Position numbers and translations under genes: made by a program | Source of the DNA: Anaerolineales bacterium | GTDB lineage: Bacteria; Chloroflexota; Anaerolineae; Anaerolineales; Villigracilaceae | Reading direction: 5' to 3' | Assembly: GCA_030583885.1 (NCBI GenBank) | Contig: CP129480.1 | Span: forward strand, 4,339,800-4,403,799 | DNA length: 64,000 bases | Notes under the pieces: model-generated | The model's input: only the letters and a program-made list of their open reading frames with translations | Database searches by the model: none | Told to the model about the DNA's origin: nothing | Part shown: in pieces, positions 10,001-18,350 of the stretch | How the letters are laid out: each line of letters starts with the position of its first letter | How positions within the stretch are numbered: the stretch's first letter is position 1

Positions 10001-11158
10001 TTCTATTGCTTCCTGGATACGTGATGCCACCTGGTTACATTCTTGAAGATGAGTTCTGGCAACATCCTGATATACAGCCTCAAGTCGATTAAGTTCGCTT
10101 TGTTGTACTTGCAGCCATGCCTGATAGCCCTCGACTAAAGGTTGCAGGGCCGCTCTGACTTGATCAGGGTCCCATGTTTCGGCTAATACTTCTGGTCTCA
10201 ATTCGGGTGGTCGTCCATATTCATTCAGCCAATCCATATCAGGCGTTTGAATTAAATAGATTGGTATTAATTCGGAGCGCACATCAGCAGGTGAATATTT
10301 TCCTCTCTCTGATTCAGTAATGGTTTCTGAATCCGTCCATACGAAAGGAGCCTCTTGTGGGCGGTTGGTCAATTCAAAGGGACGTTCAGGATCAATTTCT
10401 TTCCACATCGCGCCGCACATATGTCCGCGCGCAAATGCCGTGCGTTGACGGTATAGCAAAGCAAGTGATAATTCTTCTTGTTGATTATCAAATGGTTGCG
10501 CATGGGATTGAGTATGATTATCGTCAAGATGTCTGACAGGAACTAATTTTGTGCCGTTAAGTATATGAGTCCGCAATTGCGGTTGAAAAAGATATTCGCT
10601 TGTGGTTGGGTGTTCACCAACTATCTGTGTAACATTTATCAGGAAAATGGAGACTTTCCAAACCCCCGGAATTAATTGTCGGGAACGAATATGCAGTCTT
10701 GCCCCTGCCCCTGCGGTTAGATCGATGGATGCTTGTGAAACATCGAGACTGCCGCTCAAATAGCCTGATGGATTCCGATGCCAACCATCCTGTTCTAAAT
10801 AGTATCTTGACCAAGTTGCACAAACTTCAATTTGCGGAATGCCATCTTCCGCCTCCAGAGTAAATGATACGCCAATAGATCGCGGTAGTGCCTTGGGGTC
10901 CAAGGCGGGTGCAAATACCCCGGGGGATGCTACATAACCTTGCGAGTCTTGATCCTCTTCACTGCTGGTCTCTTCTATGATTTCGTCAATGTTATCTTCA
11001 ATTCTTTCGTCGGTGCTGGATGCTGTAACCGGTTCTAACACACCTGTAATATATTCAGTCCGCGGATCTTGTTCTTCCGGCAGGATTTCGTTGGGTCCAT
11101 TTCTTGGGCCAATGACCTCACGATAAAGTGCAATTAACATATCATTTCTAGTTGGCAT
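7046..11158 (-). CDS. drmA: DrmA, superfamily 2 helicase of DISARM
   Basis: 1370 residues. Walker A FPTGGGKTEA is at 451-460, motif II DELH near 925, motif III STATV soon after, and motif VI QATGRVGR near 1165, all standard SF2 signatures. A Cys-containing insert (NCPCCQTP) lies between the helicase halves. DrmA is the DNA-translocating core of DISARM. The start ATG at 11158 has a GGAGAGG-like ribosome site. The first roughly 80 residues are very acidic and look disordered. The 140-base gap upstream is the only sizeable one in the run, so drmA is probably the first gene of the operon. Confidence 0.92.
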   Translation of the reverse strand: MPTRNDMLIALYREVIGPRNGPNEILPEEQDPRTEYITGVLEPVTASSTDERIEDNIDEIIEETSSEEDQDSQGYVASPGVFAPALDPKALPRSIGVSFTLEAEDGIPQIEVCATWSRYYLEQDGWHRNPSGYLSGSLDVSQASIDLTAGAGARLHIRSRQLIPGVWKVSIFLINVTQIVGEHPTTSEYLFQPQLRTHILNGTKLVPVRHLDDNHTQSHAQPFDNQQEELSLALLYRQRTAFARGHMCGAMWKEIDPERPFELTNRPQEAPFVWTDSETITESERGKYSPADVRSELIPIYLIQTPDMDWLNEYGRPPELRPEVLAETWDPDQVRAALQPLVEGYQAWLQVQQSELNRLEAVYQDVARTHLQECNQVASRIQEAIEILCSDEDARLAFCFANKAIDMQARWKNLQRSLAWRPFQLAFILLNIPSLANPFHPDRDICDLLWFPTGGGKTEAYLGLSAFVLGLRRLRAKHDSPGQDRTGAGVGVLSRYTLRLLTIQQFRRALGVVTACETLRMMGAGRGSTIGWRPHGCQKTDNLIWGGIRFSAGLWVGGGVTPNSMMSIGPMPVPGGTGFMMIAGALDILRGLRPDYDGPDAELARYVQQVRRNLQVEGEPAQVTNCPCCQTPLAISDEGLGAGEFTLHFVYQGGNPTIPPISMLTPRRPIPSLVINSVNIFSHQSPTYRTISINFTIPDGSFFSSLNVDDWWEQSIKPALGGNAQIQSARPSRPGYFILKYSTNQGSYKQNDFDIFCPNPNCDLNQSLWAEQVPEPREREGSRTNVRRQVSTTPNPNRIPDPVIDLTDGLLWQDIPEPFRLEQGKKWSTRIPIPAFTVDDQIYHRCPSLVISTVDKFARLAFEPKAASLFGNVTHYHSRWGYYRIWCPPSDGSQQTGLRDHPAGRAVGNPLHRGVPPFSPPELILQDELHLIEGPLGSMVGLFETAVDMLSQRIIDERFVFPKYIASTATVRQAEAQVKSLFNRRLTQFPPSAVSSDERFFATGTEAHPLDTRKPGRLYAAVCAPGKGAQTPIVRIWSSLLQGSFDLSQSTSINEIDPFWTLVGYFNATRELAGALSLYRQDIPERMESRSGMGARVLDESRRLELSSRASSMNLPVLLQKLEISMPNAQDAVFATSMFGTGVDVDRLSLMVVHGQPKTTSSYIQATGRVGRKTSALVVSFFRASRPRDLDHYEFFTGYHRALYRYVEPVTVAPFSPRARERSLGPLAVVLLRQAKALNGIRVHEQWRIQQRIGSTFHSLANRMASARFDPEVMIIPELFEQRSIIQPVGRRPVPGITNNETASELDRWRAIAALYPNPDQFVYNEPAVLRQPQRHVVLGDAQHRGRLEEAFENAPQSLRDVEETTGFKV

Positions 11159-11299
11159 CTTTTCCTCTCCTGCGACCGAAGTTGTTTTTATCCATAATGC
11201 AAATGAGTTATTTCATGATGGTTGAAATAAACTCCACCTCACCGAATTATATGGCAGGTAGTACCTATTCAACTTAGTGGTTAATTGCAATGTTGTGGA
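11159..11299. promoter_or_regulatory. Probable DISARM promoter region with two inverted repeats
   Basis: The 141-base non-coding gap between the mobile-element operon and drmA. It holds ATTTCA-N7-TGAAAT at 11210-11228. A second short inverted repeat, ATGTTGT-N7-ACAACAT, spans 11290-11310 across the stop codon of the upstream gene. The first could be an operator and the second a weak terminator or operator. No clear -35/-10 pair could be fixed by eye. Confidence 0.4.
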
Positions 11300-12412
11300 T
11301 TATACAACATCATTAAACTTCCCCCATTCAATAACTGGAAGCTTTCCAAACTTCCGCACATTTCCTATAATGACCGCCGTATCTTGTGCTAATTGATTGC
11401 ACGCCCAACGAACTGAATCTTGTACCCACGGTGGGCTTATTTGGGTGTACACAAGGCGGGCGCCTGTCTCTTGGCAGAATTTCAGAGCGGATGCCAACCG
11501 TATCCTAGTTATTTTTTCTATTTGTTTTCTTTTCTTATGTTCATCCCCAATCTCCAACCAGAATAATGTCTCGAAACCTTGAATCCGCCCCCAAGCAAGC
11601 GCATCAGGGCGCACAAATATTTCAGGAAGTTGCACTTCGGTCCATCCCGTCCATATTTCAACTTGTGGGTAGGCGGATCGTAGCCATGCCGTCCACCTGC
11701 GGGAATTCGTCCTATGGGACGTCCCAATTAAGTGCGGATTCAATTCCTTTACGCCGCTAAAATCCACTCCATTTGATGCCCCCCAACTGCGTAAGGCAAC
11801 GGATACTCCTTTGCGAGTCGGATGCCACATCCAGTACGGATCCATTTTCTTCGGCTTCGACTTGTCTTTTTGGAACTGCTCGCCAAGTTTGAATACCACC
11901 ATTTTGCTCTTTTGAAGGTTCTGCAAAACATCATTGGTTACTGTTTCAGGAAGACCCGCCAAGGAAGCGATCTCCTCCTCAATCCCTTTCCGGCTTCTTG
12001 CCAAAACCTGGAGACATTTCAACTCTTCGCGAGAGAAACTGGAGAACTCATCGTCCACCTTGGGAGGATGATGGAGTGAAGAAGAAAATAATCTTGGACC
12101 AAAAGAGAAACTGCGATAATCCGGTGTCTTGTCTTTTGAAGTGACAACATATGGAATGGAAAACCCGGATGTCATGGATCGTTTGACCTCCATCAGGTAC
12201 CATTCCCCGGGAGATGTCACACGGATCCAAAGAGACGCGCCGGGTCTTTTTTTATCCAACTCGGCAACCAGGCGCTGCAAGAGGGGATGAAAGTCAAATG
12301 GTGGCAATCCATTCAAGGCGTCAATATCGAATATGAAGGTGTCGGTATAACCGCCCTCATATTTCAGGCTGATCCAATCGGAGAAGGTTACATCACCCAA
12401 TCGAACTTTCAT
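11300..12412 (-). CDS. Winged-helix protein resembling conjugative-element replication-relaxation family
   Basis: 370 residues. Residues about 125-200 look like a winged helix (SREELKCLQVLARSRKG, then a wing and a KGV element), followed by a domain with PDALAWG, FWLEIGDEHKKRKQIEKI and a closing alpha/beta part. This layout resembles the replication-relaxation family common on integrative and conjugative elements of Gram-positive bacteria, but identity is not certain. It ends the mobile-element operon, starting three bases after the M23 gene. The N-terminal 120 residues match nothing I know. Confidence 0.5.
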   Translation of the reverse strand: MKVRLGDVTFSDWISLKYEGGYTDTFIFDIDALNGLPPFDFHPLLQRLVAELDKKRPGASLWIRVTSPGEWYLMEVKRSMTSGFSIPYVVTSKDKTPDYRSFSFGPRLFSSSLHHPPKVDDEFSSFSREELKCLQVLARSRKGIEEEIASLAGLPETVTNDVLQNLQKSKMVVFKLGEQFQKDKSKPKKMDPYWMWHPTRKGVSVALRSWGASNGVDFSGVKELNPHLIGTSHRTNSRRWTAWLRSAYPQVEIWTGWTEVQLPEIFVRPDALAWGRIQGFETLFWLEIGDEHKKRKQIEKITRIRLASALKFCQETGARLVYTQISPPWVQDSVRWACNQLAQDTAVIIGNVRKFGKLPVIEWGKFNDVV

Positions 12413-12415
12413 GGA

Positions 12416-13117
12416 CTAATCCGAACATCCAATGTTGATGTACTCATCAACCGTAAAATAGTTTTGTGGGTTGAGCCAGACGGCACTTTGTTCGCCCGTC
12501 TTCTGGCGAATGCCGTAATGTAAATGCGCGCCGGTGCTGTTACCGGTGTTGCCGCTCAATCCCACCACATCGCCGTAGTTTACGATTTGCCCCTCCACTA
12601 CCTGGATGCTGCTCAAATGAGCCAACCAGACCTGATAACCATTATTCTCAACCACTACCAGATTACCCCACGGACCGTTCGAGCCAGCCCACACGACCTT
12701 GCCTGCGATGGTTGTATGAATCGGTGTGCCTTCATTCACGGGAAAGTCACTACCAGTATGGGTCTGGTAATGTGGGTCTTGGAACTTACATCCTAATAAT
12801 GGCTTGTCATAGATATCACTCCAATGTGGGATGGGACCGATCAGGGGCAAGCCATAGATCTCTGAACCGGGTCCAACATAGCCATCGAAGGGAACAGCGC
12901 TCATTCCGGATGGAAGTGAATTGCCATACGAACCGTTGTCGCTGGTCTCCGCATACTGGGGGATATCGAACAACCACTGTTCAACACCAGGCTGCGCCCA
13001 TGCCGGGAGTTGCGGAATGGTCAGAACCACCAGCATGACATAACCCACCACCAAAGCCGCCCCGCATAATAACGGGGCGGTCATCAAGACAATGGAAAAC
13101 CGGAAGAAGCCTTTCAC
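12416..13117 (-). CDS. M23 (LytM-like) cell-wall peptidase
   Basis: 233 residues from a GTG that shares one base with the preceding gene's TAG. An N-terminal membrane segment (residues about 5-35) precedes an external part. The M23 zinc site is visible: HTGSDFPV (HxxxD) and HLHYGI near the C-terminus, with HLSSI between them. Such peptidases open murein for secretion or conjugation machines. Operon context with TrbL-like and PrgI-like proteins supports that role. Activity on glycyl or D-alanyl links cannot be told. Confidence 0.85.
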   Translation of the reverse strand: MKGFFRFSIVLMTAPLLCGAALVVGYVMLVVLTIPQLPAWAQPGVEQWLFDIPQYAETSDNGSYGNSLPSGMSAVPFDGYVGPGSEIYGLPLIGPIPHWSDIYDKPLLGCKFQDPHYQTHTGSDFPVNEGTPIHTTIAGKVVWAGSNGPWGNLVVVENNGYQVWLAHLSSIQVVEGQIVNYGDVVGLSGNTGNSTGAHLHYGIRQKTGEQSAVWLNPQNYFTVDEYINIGCSD

Positions 13118-14049
13118 TACAAGACCCGTCCCAACCGATCCAGGCGGATCTCGCCCTGCTGTCCGGCTTGCAAGCCCATCGAGGCTTCAATGGACAAACC
13201 GTTGCGGATCATGCGCATCGAGAGCCAGTAGGAAACACCTGAGCCGAGGATTACAGGAGATAGAAAAAGCGGATTACCAGAATACAACTTCCCAACCTCG
13301 GGAGTGGTGACGGCAATCAATACCAAAACAGCAGGAGGGAAAAGAGCAAGAAAACGCGCCTGCCATTCGACACCTTTGGCGGCGGCACGCGCACGGGACA
13401 GCACTTCCACAACCGTCCCAAGAGTCTTTCGCAAGGAAGCCACCAGCGGACCGATCTCGATACGCCCTTCGATGGAAGCTAATAATGAAGTAGCGACAAT
13501 GTCCACGGCGGGATTGTCCCAGGCGGTTGTCCATTCGCGGACAGCTAATGCCGCTTCATCGGCGGGTGCAGTCCGTAAGCGCACAACTAAATCACCCAGC
13601 ACCATCCTGCCATCCGGCCCCACTGCTTGCGCCGCATCATTGAGCGCATCACCCAATGGCTTGCCTTGTGAGAGCAGAGTCTCCACTACACCCAAGCCAC
13701 GTAAAATATCCTTGGCCTGCTTCAAGCGAAATTCCTGGCGTTTGTCGGAAAGTGTTCCTGCGTACAGCAAGCCACCTGCGATGGCAAACAGGATCGCAGG
13801 AAAGACTCCGAGGAATATCCCTCCCGCCAGTCCACCACCGACCCACGCCAGAAACCCATACGCAATCTGGTTGAACGCCAGTCCTGTTCCAGTCTGACGC
13901 GCAAACTTCTCTGGATCGAATTTCTTCTTCGGTTGCGCAATGCCCATCGCGCGTGCCATGCCCGCTTCATCCACGGTGCGACGCCAGCCAAAGGCAATCG
14001 GGATGGTTGCCAGCGCCAAGGCGCCAATGATTGAAATCAACGTGATCAT
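13117..14049 (-). CDS. Type II secretion F-domain (TadB/TadC-like) membrane protein
   Basis: 310 residues from ATG 14049, which has GGAGAT six bases upstream; longer in-frame starts overlap the previous gene. N-terminal membrane segment, two close membrane segments at about 75-115, a soluble T2SSF helical domain (DALNDAAQAVG, RIEIGPLVASLRKTLG), then two C-terminal membrane segments. TadB/TadC proteins form the inner-membrane platform of Tad pili. Finding one inside a VirB-like gene set is unusual and suggests a hybrid pilus apparatus. Confidence 0.75.
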   Translation of the reverse strand: MITLISIIGALALATIPIAFGWRRTVDEAGMARAMGIAQPKKKFDPEKFARQTGTGLAFNQIAYGFLAWVGGGLAGGIFLGVFPAILFAIAGGLLYAGTLSDKRQEFRLKQAKDILRGLGVVETLLSQGKPLGDALNDAAQAVGPDGRMVLGDLVVRLRTAPADEAALAVREWTTAWDNPAVDIVATSLLASIEGRIEIGPLVASLRKTLGTVVEVLSRARAAAKGVEWQARFLALFPPAVLVLIAVTTPEVGKLYSGNPLFLSPVILGSGVSYWLSMRMIRNGLSIEASMGLQAGQQGEIRLDRLGRVL

Positions 14050-14053
14050 ATTG

Positions 14054-14545
14054 TTATCTCCATGTAAACCAGAATGCGAGTTCCTGCGCACCACCGTTTG
14101 CCAGCCAGACAGCAAAGTAAATTCCCACGACTCCCAACAGGACGGTCAACAACGGATAGACGCCGACCTCGTTCCAAGCAAGATCAATGGGACGCATGGT
14201 TGGTCCTGCCGCCTGTGGTTGATAGTGAGGAACAGGATGTTCGCGCTCCATCTTTGGGCGCTGTACCTTTTGTTTGGGCGGAGATGGATCGCCTTCTGTT
14301 CTGCGAGTGGCTGCCTGTTGGTTGACATACTGCCGGGTCTGCATTGAATAGCGAAAGCGACGCGTCAACCAGACTTCAGGCGGGACGCGGTCGGGTCCAA
14401 GGCGCAGCAGAGCCAGCGCCATGAAGGAGACCAAGACCAGAAAACCGATCACCACCTTTCCGGTGAAAGATAGCGGAAGGAATAAACATAAGACAGCCAG
14501 CAAAGCACCGGCGCCAAGAATGCCAAGATCGCGGTCGTTGAACAT
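14054..14545 (-). CDS. PrgI/VirB3-like membrane protein
   Basis: 163 residues. Two adjacent hydrophobic segments at about 8-50 are followed by RFRYSMQTRQYV, the kind of basic 'RRY' stretch seen in PrgI proteins of Gram-positive conjugation systems, then a charged linker and a third membrane segment near the C-terminus. PrgI/VirB3 proteins usually sit next to the VirB4 ATPase, but none is seen here. The gene lies four bases before the T2SSF gene. Confidence 0.55.
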   Translation of the reverse strand: MFNDRDLGILGAGALLAVLCLFLPLSFTGKVVIGFLVLVSFMALALLRLGPDRVPPEVWLTRRFRYSMQTRQYVNQQAATRRTEGDPSPPKQKVQRPKMEREHPVPHYQPQAAGPTMRPIDLAWNEVGVYPLLTVLLGVVGIYFAVWLANGGAQELAFWFTWR

Positions 14546-14552
14546 GGCGTTC

Positions 14553-14819
14553 CTAGAATGGGGGCTTGGGTTGGAAGTTCTTCAACATCTCACCCAACTG
14601 CGGCAGAAAGAGGAAAGCGAACAACACAATGATGACCAGACCGACCACTCCGATGATCGCCATCGAGGTCATGCGGCTGCCGCCGAATGCCATACCCGCT
14701 GTGCCTTGCAGAATGAAATATAGGCCGCCGAGTAATGCCACGACGATCAATAGCCCTGCCATGAATGCCCAGGCATCACGGGCAATCGCCAGAATTTGTT
14801 CCATGATGGGATCGAACAT
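14553..14819 (-). CDS. Small two-helix membrane protein, VirB2/TrbC pilin-like
   Basis: 88 residues from ATG 14819, preceded by AAGGAG nine bases upstream. Two hydrophobic helices (about 17-36 and 50-72) are joined by a short loop rich in Gly. Size, topology and position between membrane proteins of a transfer operon fit a VirB2/TrbC pilin-type protein. No cleavable signal or prepilin site is evident, so a structural rather than pilin role remains possible. Confidence 0.5.
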   Translation of the reverse strand: MFDPIMEQILAIARDAWAFMAGLLIVVALLGGLYFILQGTAGMAFGGSRMTSMAIIGVVGLVIIVLFAFLFLPQLGEMLKNFQPKPPF

Positions 14820-14841
14820 AAATATCTTCTCCTTTTCGTTA

Positions 14842-15324
14842 TCAACAAGTGCCAAGAAACCAGGCTGCCAATGGAATGGCGGCGCTGGCGAGGATCATGC
14901 CAAAGAGCGCTTCACCAGATTCAATGAGTGCATTGGTGAATGAGGATGCACCGCCAATCGAAGCGGACAACATCGTCGTGAATGCCGCTTTCAACATGCG
15001 TAAAGCAGCCAGTCCACCGATCAATCCAGAGGCAAGTGTGCCCAATTCACTGATCGGTCCACAACTGCCTCCACCTGGCAGGGTGGACTGCAAAGCGCTC
15101 ACGATCTGCGGAATTCCAAGGAAGGCAAACAAGCCCAACACCAGAATGGAAATCAGCGCAGATATGGATTCCCACACCCAAAGATTCGCGCCTAATACAG
15201 AGGCGGAACTCACGCGCAACATCTGGGCAATACCCGCCAGCAGCGCGAAGGCGACAAATGCGCCTGCCAGGGCAACCCAGGCTTCGCGCAGGAAGGTCAA
15301 TAAAAGGGATGTGACTTCACTCAT
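14842..15324 (-). CDS. Polytopic membrane protein of the transfer operon
   Basis: 160 residues with four to five hydrophobic segments, the second half resembling the two-helix protein encoded next to it. Two cysteines (GGGSCGP and the terminal GTC) stand out. It could be a larger pilin-like or channel protein. Its start overlaps the stop of the ATPase gene by four bases, showing translational coupling. I do not recognise a specific family. Confidence 0.5.
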   Translation of the reverse strand: MSEVTSLLLTFLREAWVALAGAFVAFALLAGIAQMLRVSSASVLGANLWVWESISALISILVLGLFAFLGIPQIVSALQSTLPGGGSCGPISELGTLASGLIGGLAALRMLKAAFTTMLSASIGGASSFTNALIESGEALFGMILASAAIPLAAWFLGTC

Positions 15325-16130
15325 GACAATGCCATCGGATTGTGTTTATGGAATTCCGCTTCGAGCGCGGGATAGAAACGTTCGCCCCAGAATTGCATGG
15401 GCCAGCGTCGTGCCGGTCCGGTGCGATCTTTGAGGGTTAGGACTTCCAGCGGAGCGCAACCGCAATCGCGGACATCGCCGGTGCGGTTGACCACCAACAC
15501 ACGGTCCGCTTCATAGGGAACTCGTTCGTCGCCCAGGAGAGCAGACAGATCATCGCCATCGTTGAAGCGTTCGGATTTCAAGGCGGCAGCCGCAATGATC
15601 GCCCAACCATGATGACGTGCCATCTCGCGTAACGCGGCGGCAGCTTCACCACTGCGGCCCTCCTCATTCATCATGCCAGTTAGCCCAACGACTGGAACAC
15701 GATTGAGATAATCTACGGCAATCAAAGCAGGTCCTTTGACAGGGAAGGCGTAATCATGGATCAACATGTCTTCCAACGCGCGTACGGTATCCTCACCTGA
15801 GTTGAGCGACAGCAATACTGCTTCACTGGCGCGTGCCAGGGCTGCTTCCACAACGGGTTGTGATGGTTGCGTATGAGGTCCACCGGTCATTGCCTCTGTT
15901 TGCAGAAACAGGCGAAAACGCAATTCCTCCGGGGTGTGTTCATAACAGCCAATGGCAGATGGAATATGCAAGCAGGCGGACTCGAAGATCATCCGCAGCA
16001 GCCAGGAAGTCTTTCCTATTCCTGGCGCTGCGGCGAGCAGGGTCAAGCCGCCGCCCCAGAAGGACAAACCAGCGAAGACACCAAAGGGAGTGTAGGGCTG
16101 AGGGTTGCCCAGAGTTCCAGAGCGCGGCAT
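15321..16130 (-). CDS. RecA/DnaB-fold ATPase
   Basis: 269 residues. Walker A is AAPGIGKTSW (about residues 34-43) and Walker B is ALIAVDYLNR; the arrangement with an acidic loop (NSGEDTVRALEDM) and a later LTLKDRTGP stretch resembles the C-terminal domain of DnaB-type replicative helicases and RecA-like AAA_25 proteins. It lacks a DnaB N-terminal domain. It could power a step of element replication or assembly. It is not a VirB4 or VirB11 by motif. Confidence 0.7.
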   Translation of the reverse strand: MPRSGTLGNPQPYTPFGVFAGLSFWGGGLTLLAAAPGIGKTSWLLRMIFESACLHIPSAIGCYEHTPEELRFRLFLQTEAMTGGPHTQPSQPVVEAALARASEAVLLSLNSGEDTVRALEDMLIHDYAFPVKGPALIAVDYLNRVPVVGLTGMMNEEGRSGEAAAALREMARHHGWAIIAAAALKSERFNDGDDLSALLGDERVPYEADRVLVVNRTGDVRDCGCAPLEVLTLKDRTGPARRWPMQFWGERFYPALEAEFHKHNPMALS

Positions 16131-16176
16131 GGGGTCATCTTATTCAATTGTGGAAGGGGGATGTGTGCTCGTGTCG

Positions 16177-16647
16177 CTATGGAGTCGGTAGGAATAAACG
16201 CAATAAGAGATAGACGATCAATCCAAGCAACAGACCTGGCAGGGCAGGGATGTTCCCTTGTTGTCTGCGTATCCAAAGCCTGCGCCAGAGTTCCAATCCC
16301 AGAAGAGACAGCAATACGGCAGGTAAAGGAAAAAGACAGGCAAGCCCGCTAATCGCAAGCAAATCTGCCCTGCCAATGATGCCCTTGCGATACCCATATC
16401 CGGTGAACAACACTGGCCAGACAGGTGGGTAAAACAACAAGGGTATGGCAAACCAACCGGATAGATTACGGAAGATGCTCCACAGACATGCCAGCAATAC
16501 GATCCCGGTCTGAATGGGTGTGGCGGGAAATGTCAAAAGGATCGTTCCTAACAGAAAGACTTCAATCCCTGGAACCAGGCGATAGCGCAGGTCGGCATAG
16601 CTGAATATGGAAAAGGAGACCAGCGCAAAGGTCTCTGCGAGGGTCAT
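16177..16647 (-). CDS. A24 prepilin-peptidase-like membrane protein, degenerate second motif
   Basis: 156 residues, five to six hydrophobic segments. The first aspartate motif appears as YADLRYRLVP (residues about 18-27). The second, normally GxGD, is GIIGRADLL, keeping the Asp but in a changed setting. Proteins of this kind may be inactive or have altered specificity. It overlaps the TrbL-like gene by four bases. A second, more canonical A24 protein is encoded at 19242-19637. Confidence 0.6.
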   Translation of the reverse strand: MTLAETFALVSFSIFSYADLRYRLVPGIEVFLLGTILLTFPATPIQTGIVLLACLWSIFRNLSGWFAIPLLFYPPVWPVLFTGYGYRKGIIGRADLLAISGLACLFPLPAVLLSLLGLELWRRLWIRRQQGNIPALPGLLLGLIVYLLLRLFLPTP

Positions 16648-18350
16648 GAGCGATCCTCTTCATCCCTGGAATTTGGCATGAATGTAAGTATCTCTTTCAC
16701 CCGTGTTGCGTTTCCGATTTCAGAAGCGCGCATCAATGGATCGCGCGCTGTCATGATCTCTTCCGAATGATCCAGGTAGGCTCTGGTCATCTGTGCTGTT
16801 TCCTGTGGGTACTGAGCAGCGAAAACATTTGGGTCCATCCCATGTTGAGAGATGTCCGCGGACATGGCTTGAAATCCCTGCTGGAATTCCTGGGGAGAGC
16901 CGTTGAAGTTGGATTGAATGGAGGCATTCACCGATGGCGAGAAACCAAAATCATCCGAAGGTGATGAGGGTGGGGCGCCATTGAAGCGTTGCATCCGTTC
17001 CCCCAACTCCGCCTGTCGCGCCGCAAGTTCATGTCCATGTGCCAGCGAACGATTATAGGCGGCTGGGGCACGCAATCCCATCGCTTCAAGATTTCCGGCT
17101 TGTTGTGTTAATTGTCCCGCCGCATTGAGATGACCCATCGTGACTTCCGCGCCGGTCAGTCCACTCGTGGCAGTAGATGTTGCAGATGCGCCCGCACCTG
17201 TCGTGGCTCCTGCCGCGCCAACCGCACCAGCTCCCGCCGCTCCCACACCGCTGGCAGCCAGCATCCCGATGGAAATGATTTGTTGCGCTGCCTTGATCAT
17301 TCCTCCGAATGCATCCGCTGTGGTGGAGATAGTCATCTTGCCCAGGATGCCTGCCAGTGACAGCAACAATCCGGTTGCACCCCACAGCCAGACGACACGC
17401 AGAATGGCGGACAACAACCCCTGCTGACCCATCCAAGTACTGGCTGCCATGCCTGCCTTGAAGACTCCACCTGCCACAATAGGCAGAAGAGCAATCAAGA
17501 TCACTGCCTTCATCCATAGGGAACGCAGCCAGGTTGCCTGAGGCAACACGCTCGCAATAGCAAGAGGTGGAGCGAGTACAGCAAGAATAAATAGAACGGC
17601 ATTGGCGGACGCAAACGCAAACAACATCCCGCCGATGGCGAGTAACGAACCGATGGAAAGACCGATGTTGAGCAGGCTGCCCAAGAAGGTTTGATTCGCA
17701 AGTCCCAACAATATGGATGTTGCAGTGGTGTTCTCTACAAAACTGACTGCCAAGATACCAGTTTCCCCGATCACTTTTCCAACCATCCACCACCCGAGTC
17801 GGACGATCAGATCAAGGAATGGACCGGAGGCAATCGCCAACACACCAGCCGTAACCCAATCCCCGACCACACGCAATCCGCTGTCATCATCACCGAGTAG
17901 CCTTCCCCAGTGATACAGCGCCAGTCGTAATAGGAATAAAGCGGGCGCTAATGCCGCCGCAACCGGCAAACTGGATTGTGCCACTGTACTGTAATCGTCT
18001 TGGCTGGGAGCCTGTATAATCTCGCCGATCACGCTGGTCCAGCGCGCCACTTCCTCGCTCATGGCGCGCACTTCCTTGTCGGCGGCTTTATCGAAGATGC
18101 CCGCCAGGGCTTCGGAGATGGTTTCGGCGGGGAAGATGAGGTGATTGAAGATCTGTGAGATGGTGGTTGTGGTATTTCCTCCACCTCCCGTTGGTGGAGT
18201 CGGCGTGACTGTGACCGTCACAATGGGTGTGGGAGTCAGGAGCAGGTTTGCGTTGGAGGCATACACTGGCGTGGCAGACATTGTCAATCCACTCAGGAGC
18301 AGGACGGCAAGGAAGATCGTCAGGATGATAAGGATGCGAAGTTTTTTCAT
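16644..18350 (-). CDS. TrbL/VirB6-like polytopic membrane protein
   Basis: 568 residues from ATG 18350, which overlaps the preceding gene's TGA as ATGA. A signal-like N-terminus (MKKLRILIILTIFLAVLLLS) is followed by a low-complexity Thr/Pro segment, then at least seven hydrophobic helices between about 130 and 400, an Ala/Gly/Thr-rich stretch, and a soluble polar tail. This matches TrbL/VirB6 proteins that form the inner-membrane channel of conjugation machines. The tail of about 170 residues has no recognised domain. Confidence 0.65.
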   Translation of the reverse strand: MKKLRILIILTIFLAVLLLSGLTMSATPVYASNANLLLTPTPIVTVTVTPTPPTGGGGNTTTTISQIFNHLIFPAETISEALAGIFDKAADKEVRAMSEEVARWTSVIGEIIQAPSQDDYSTVAQSSLPVAAALAPALFLLRLALYHWGRLLGDDDSGLRVVGDWVTAGVLAIASGPFLDLIVRLGWWMVGKVIGETGILAVSFVENTTATSILLGLANQTFLGSLLNIGLSIGSLLAIGGMLFAFASANAVLFILAVLAPPLAIASVLPQATWLRSLWMKAVILIALLPIVAGGVFKAGMAASTWMGQQGLLSAILRVVWLWGATGLLLSLAGILGKMTISTTADAFGGMIKAAQQIISIGMLAASGVGAAGAGAVGAAGATTGAGASATSTATSGLTGAEVTMGHLNAAGQLTQQAGNLEAMGLRAPAAYNRSLAHGHELAARQAELGERMQRFNGAPPSSPSDDFGFSPSVNASIQSNFNGSPQEFQQGFQAMSADISQHGMDPNVFAAQYPQETAQMTRAYLDHSEEIMTARDPLMRASEIGNATRVKEILTFMPNSRDEEDRS

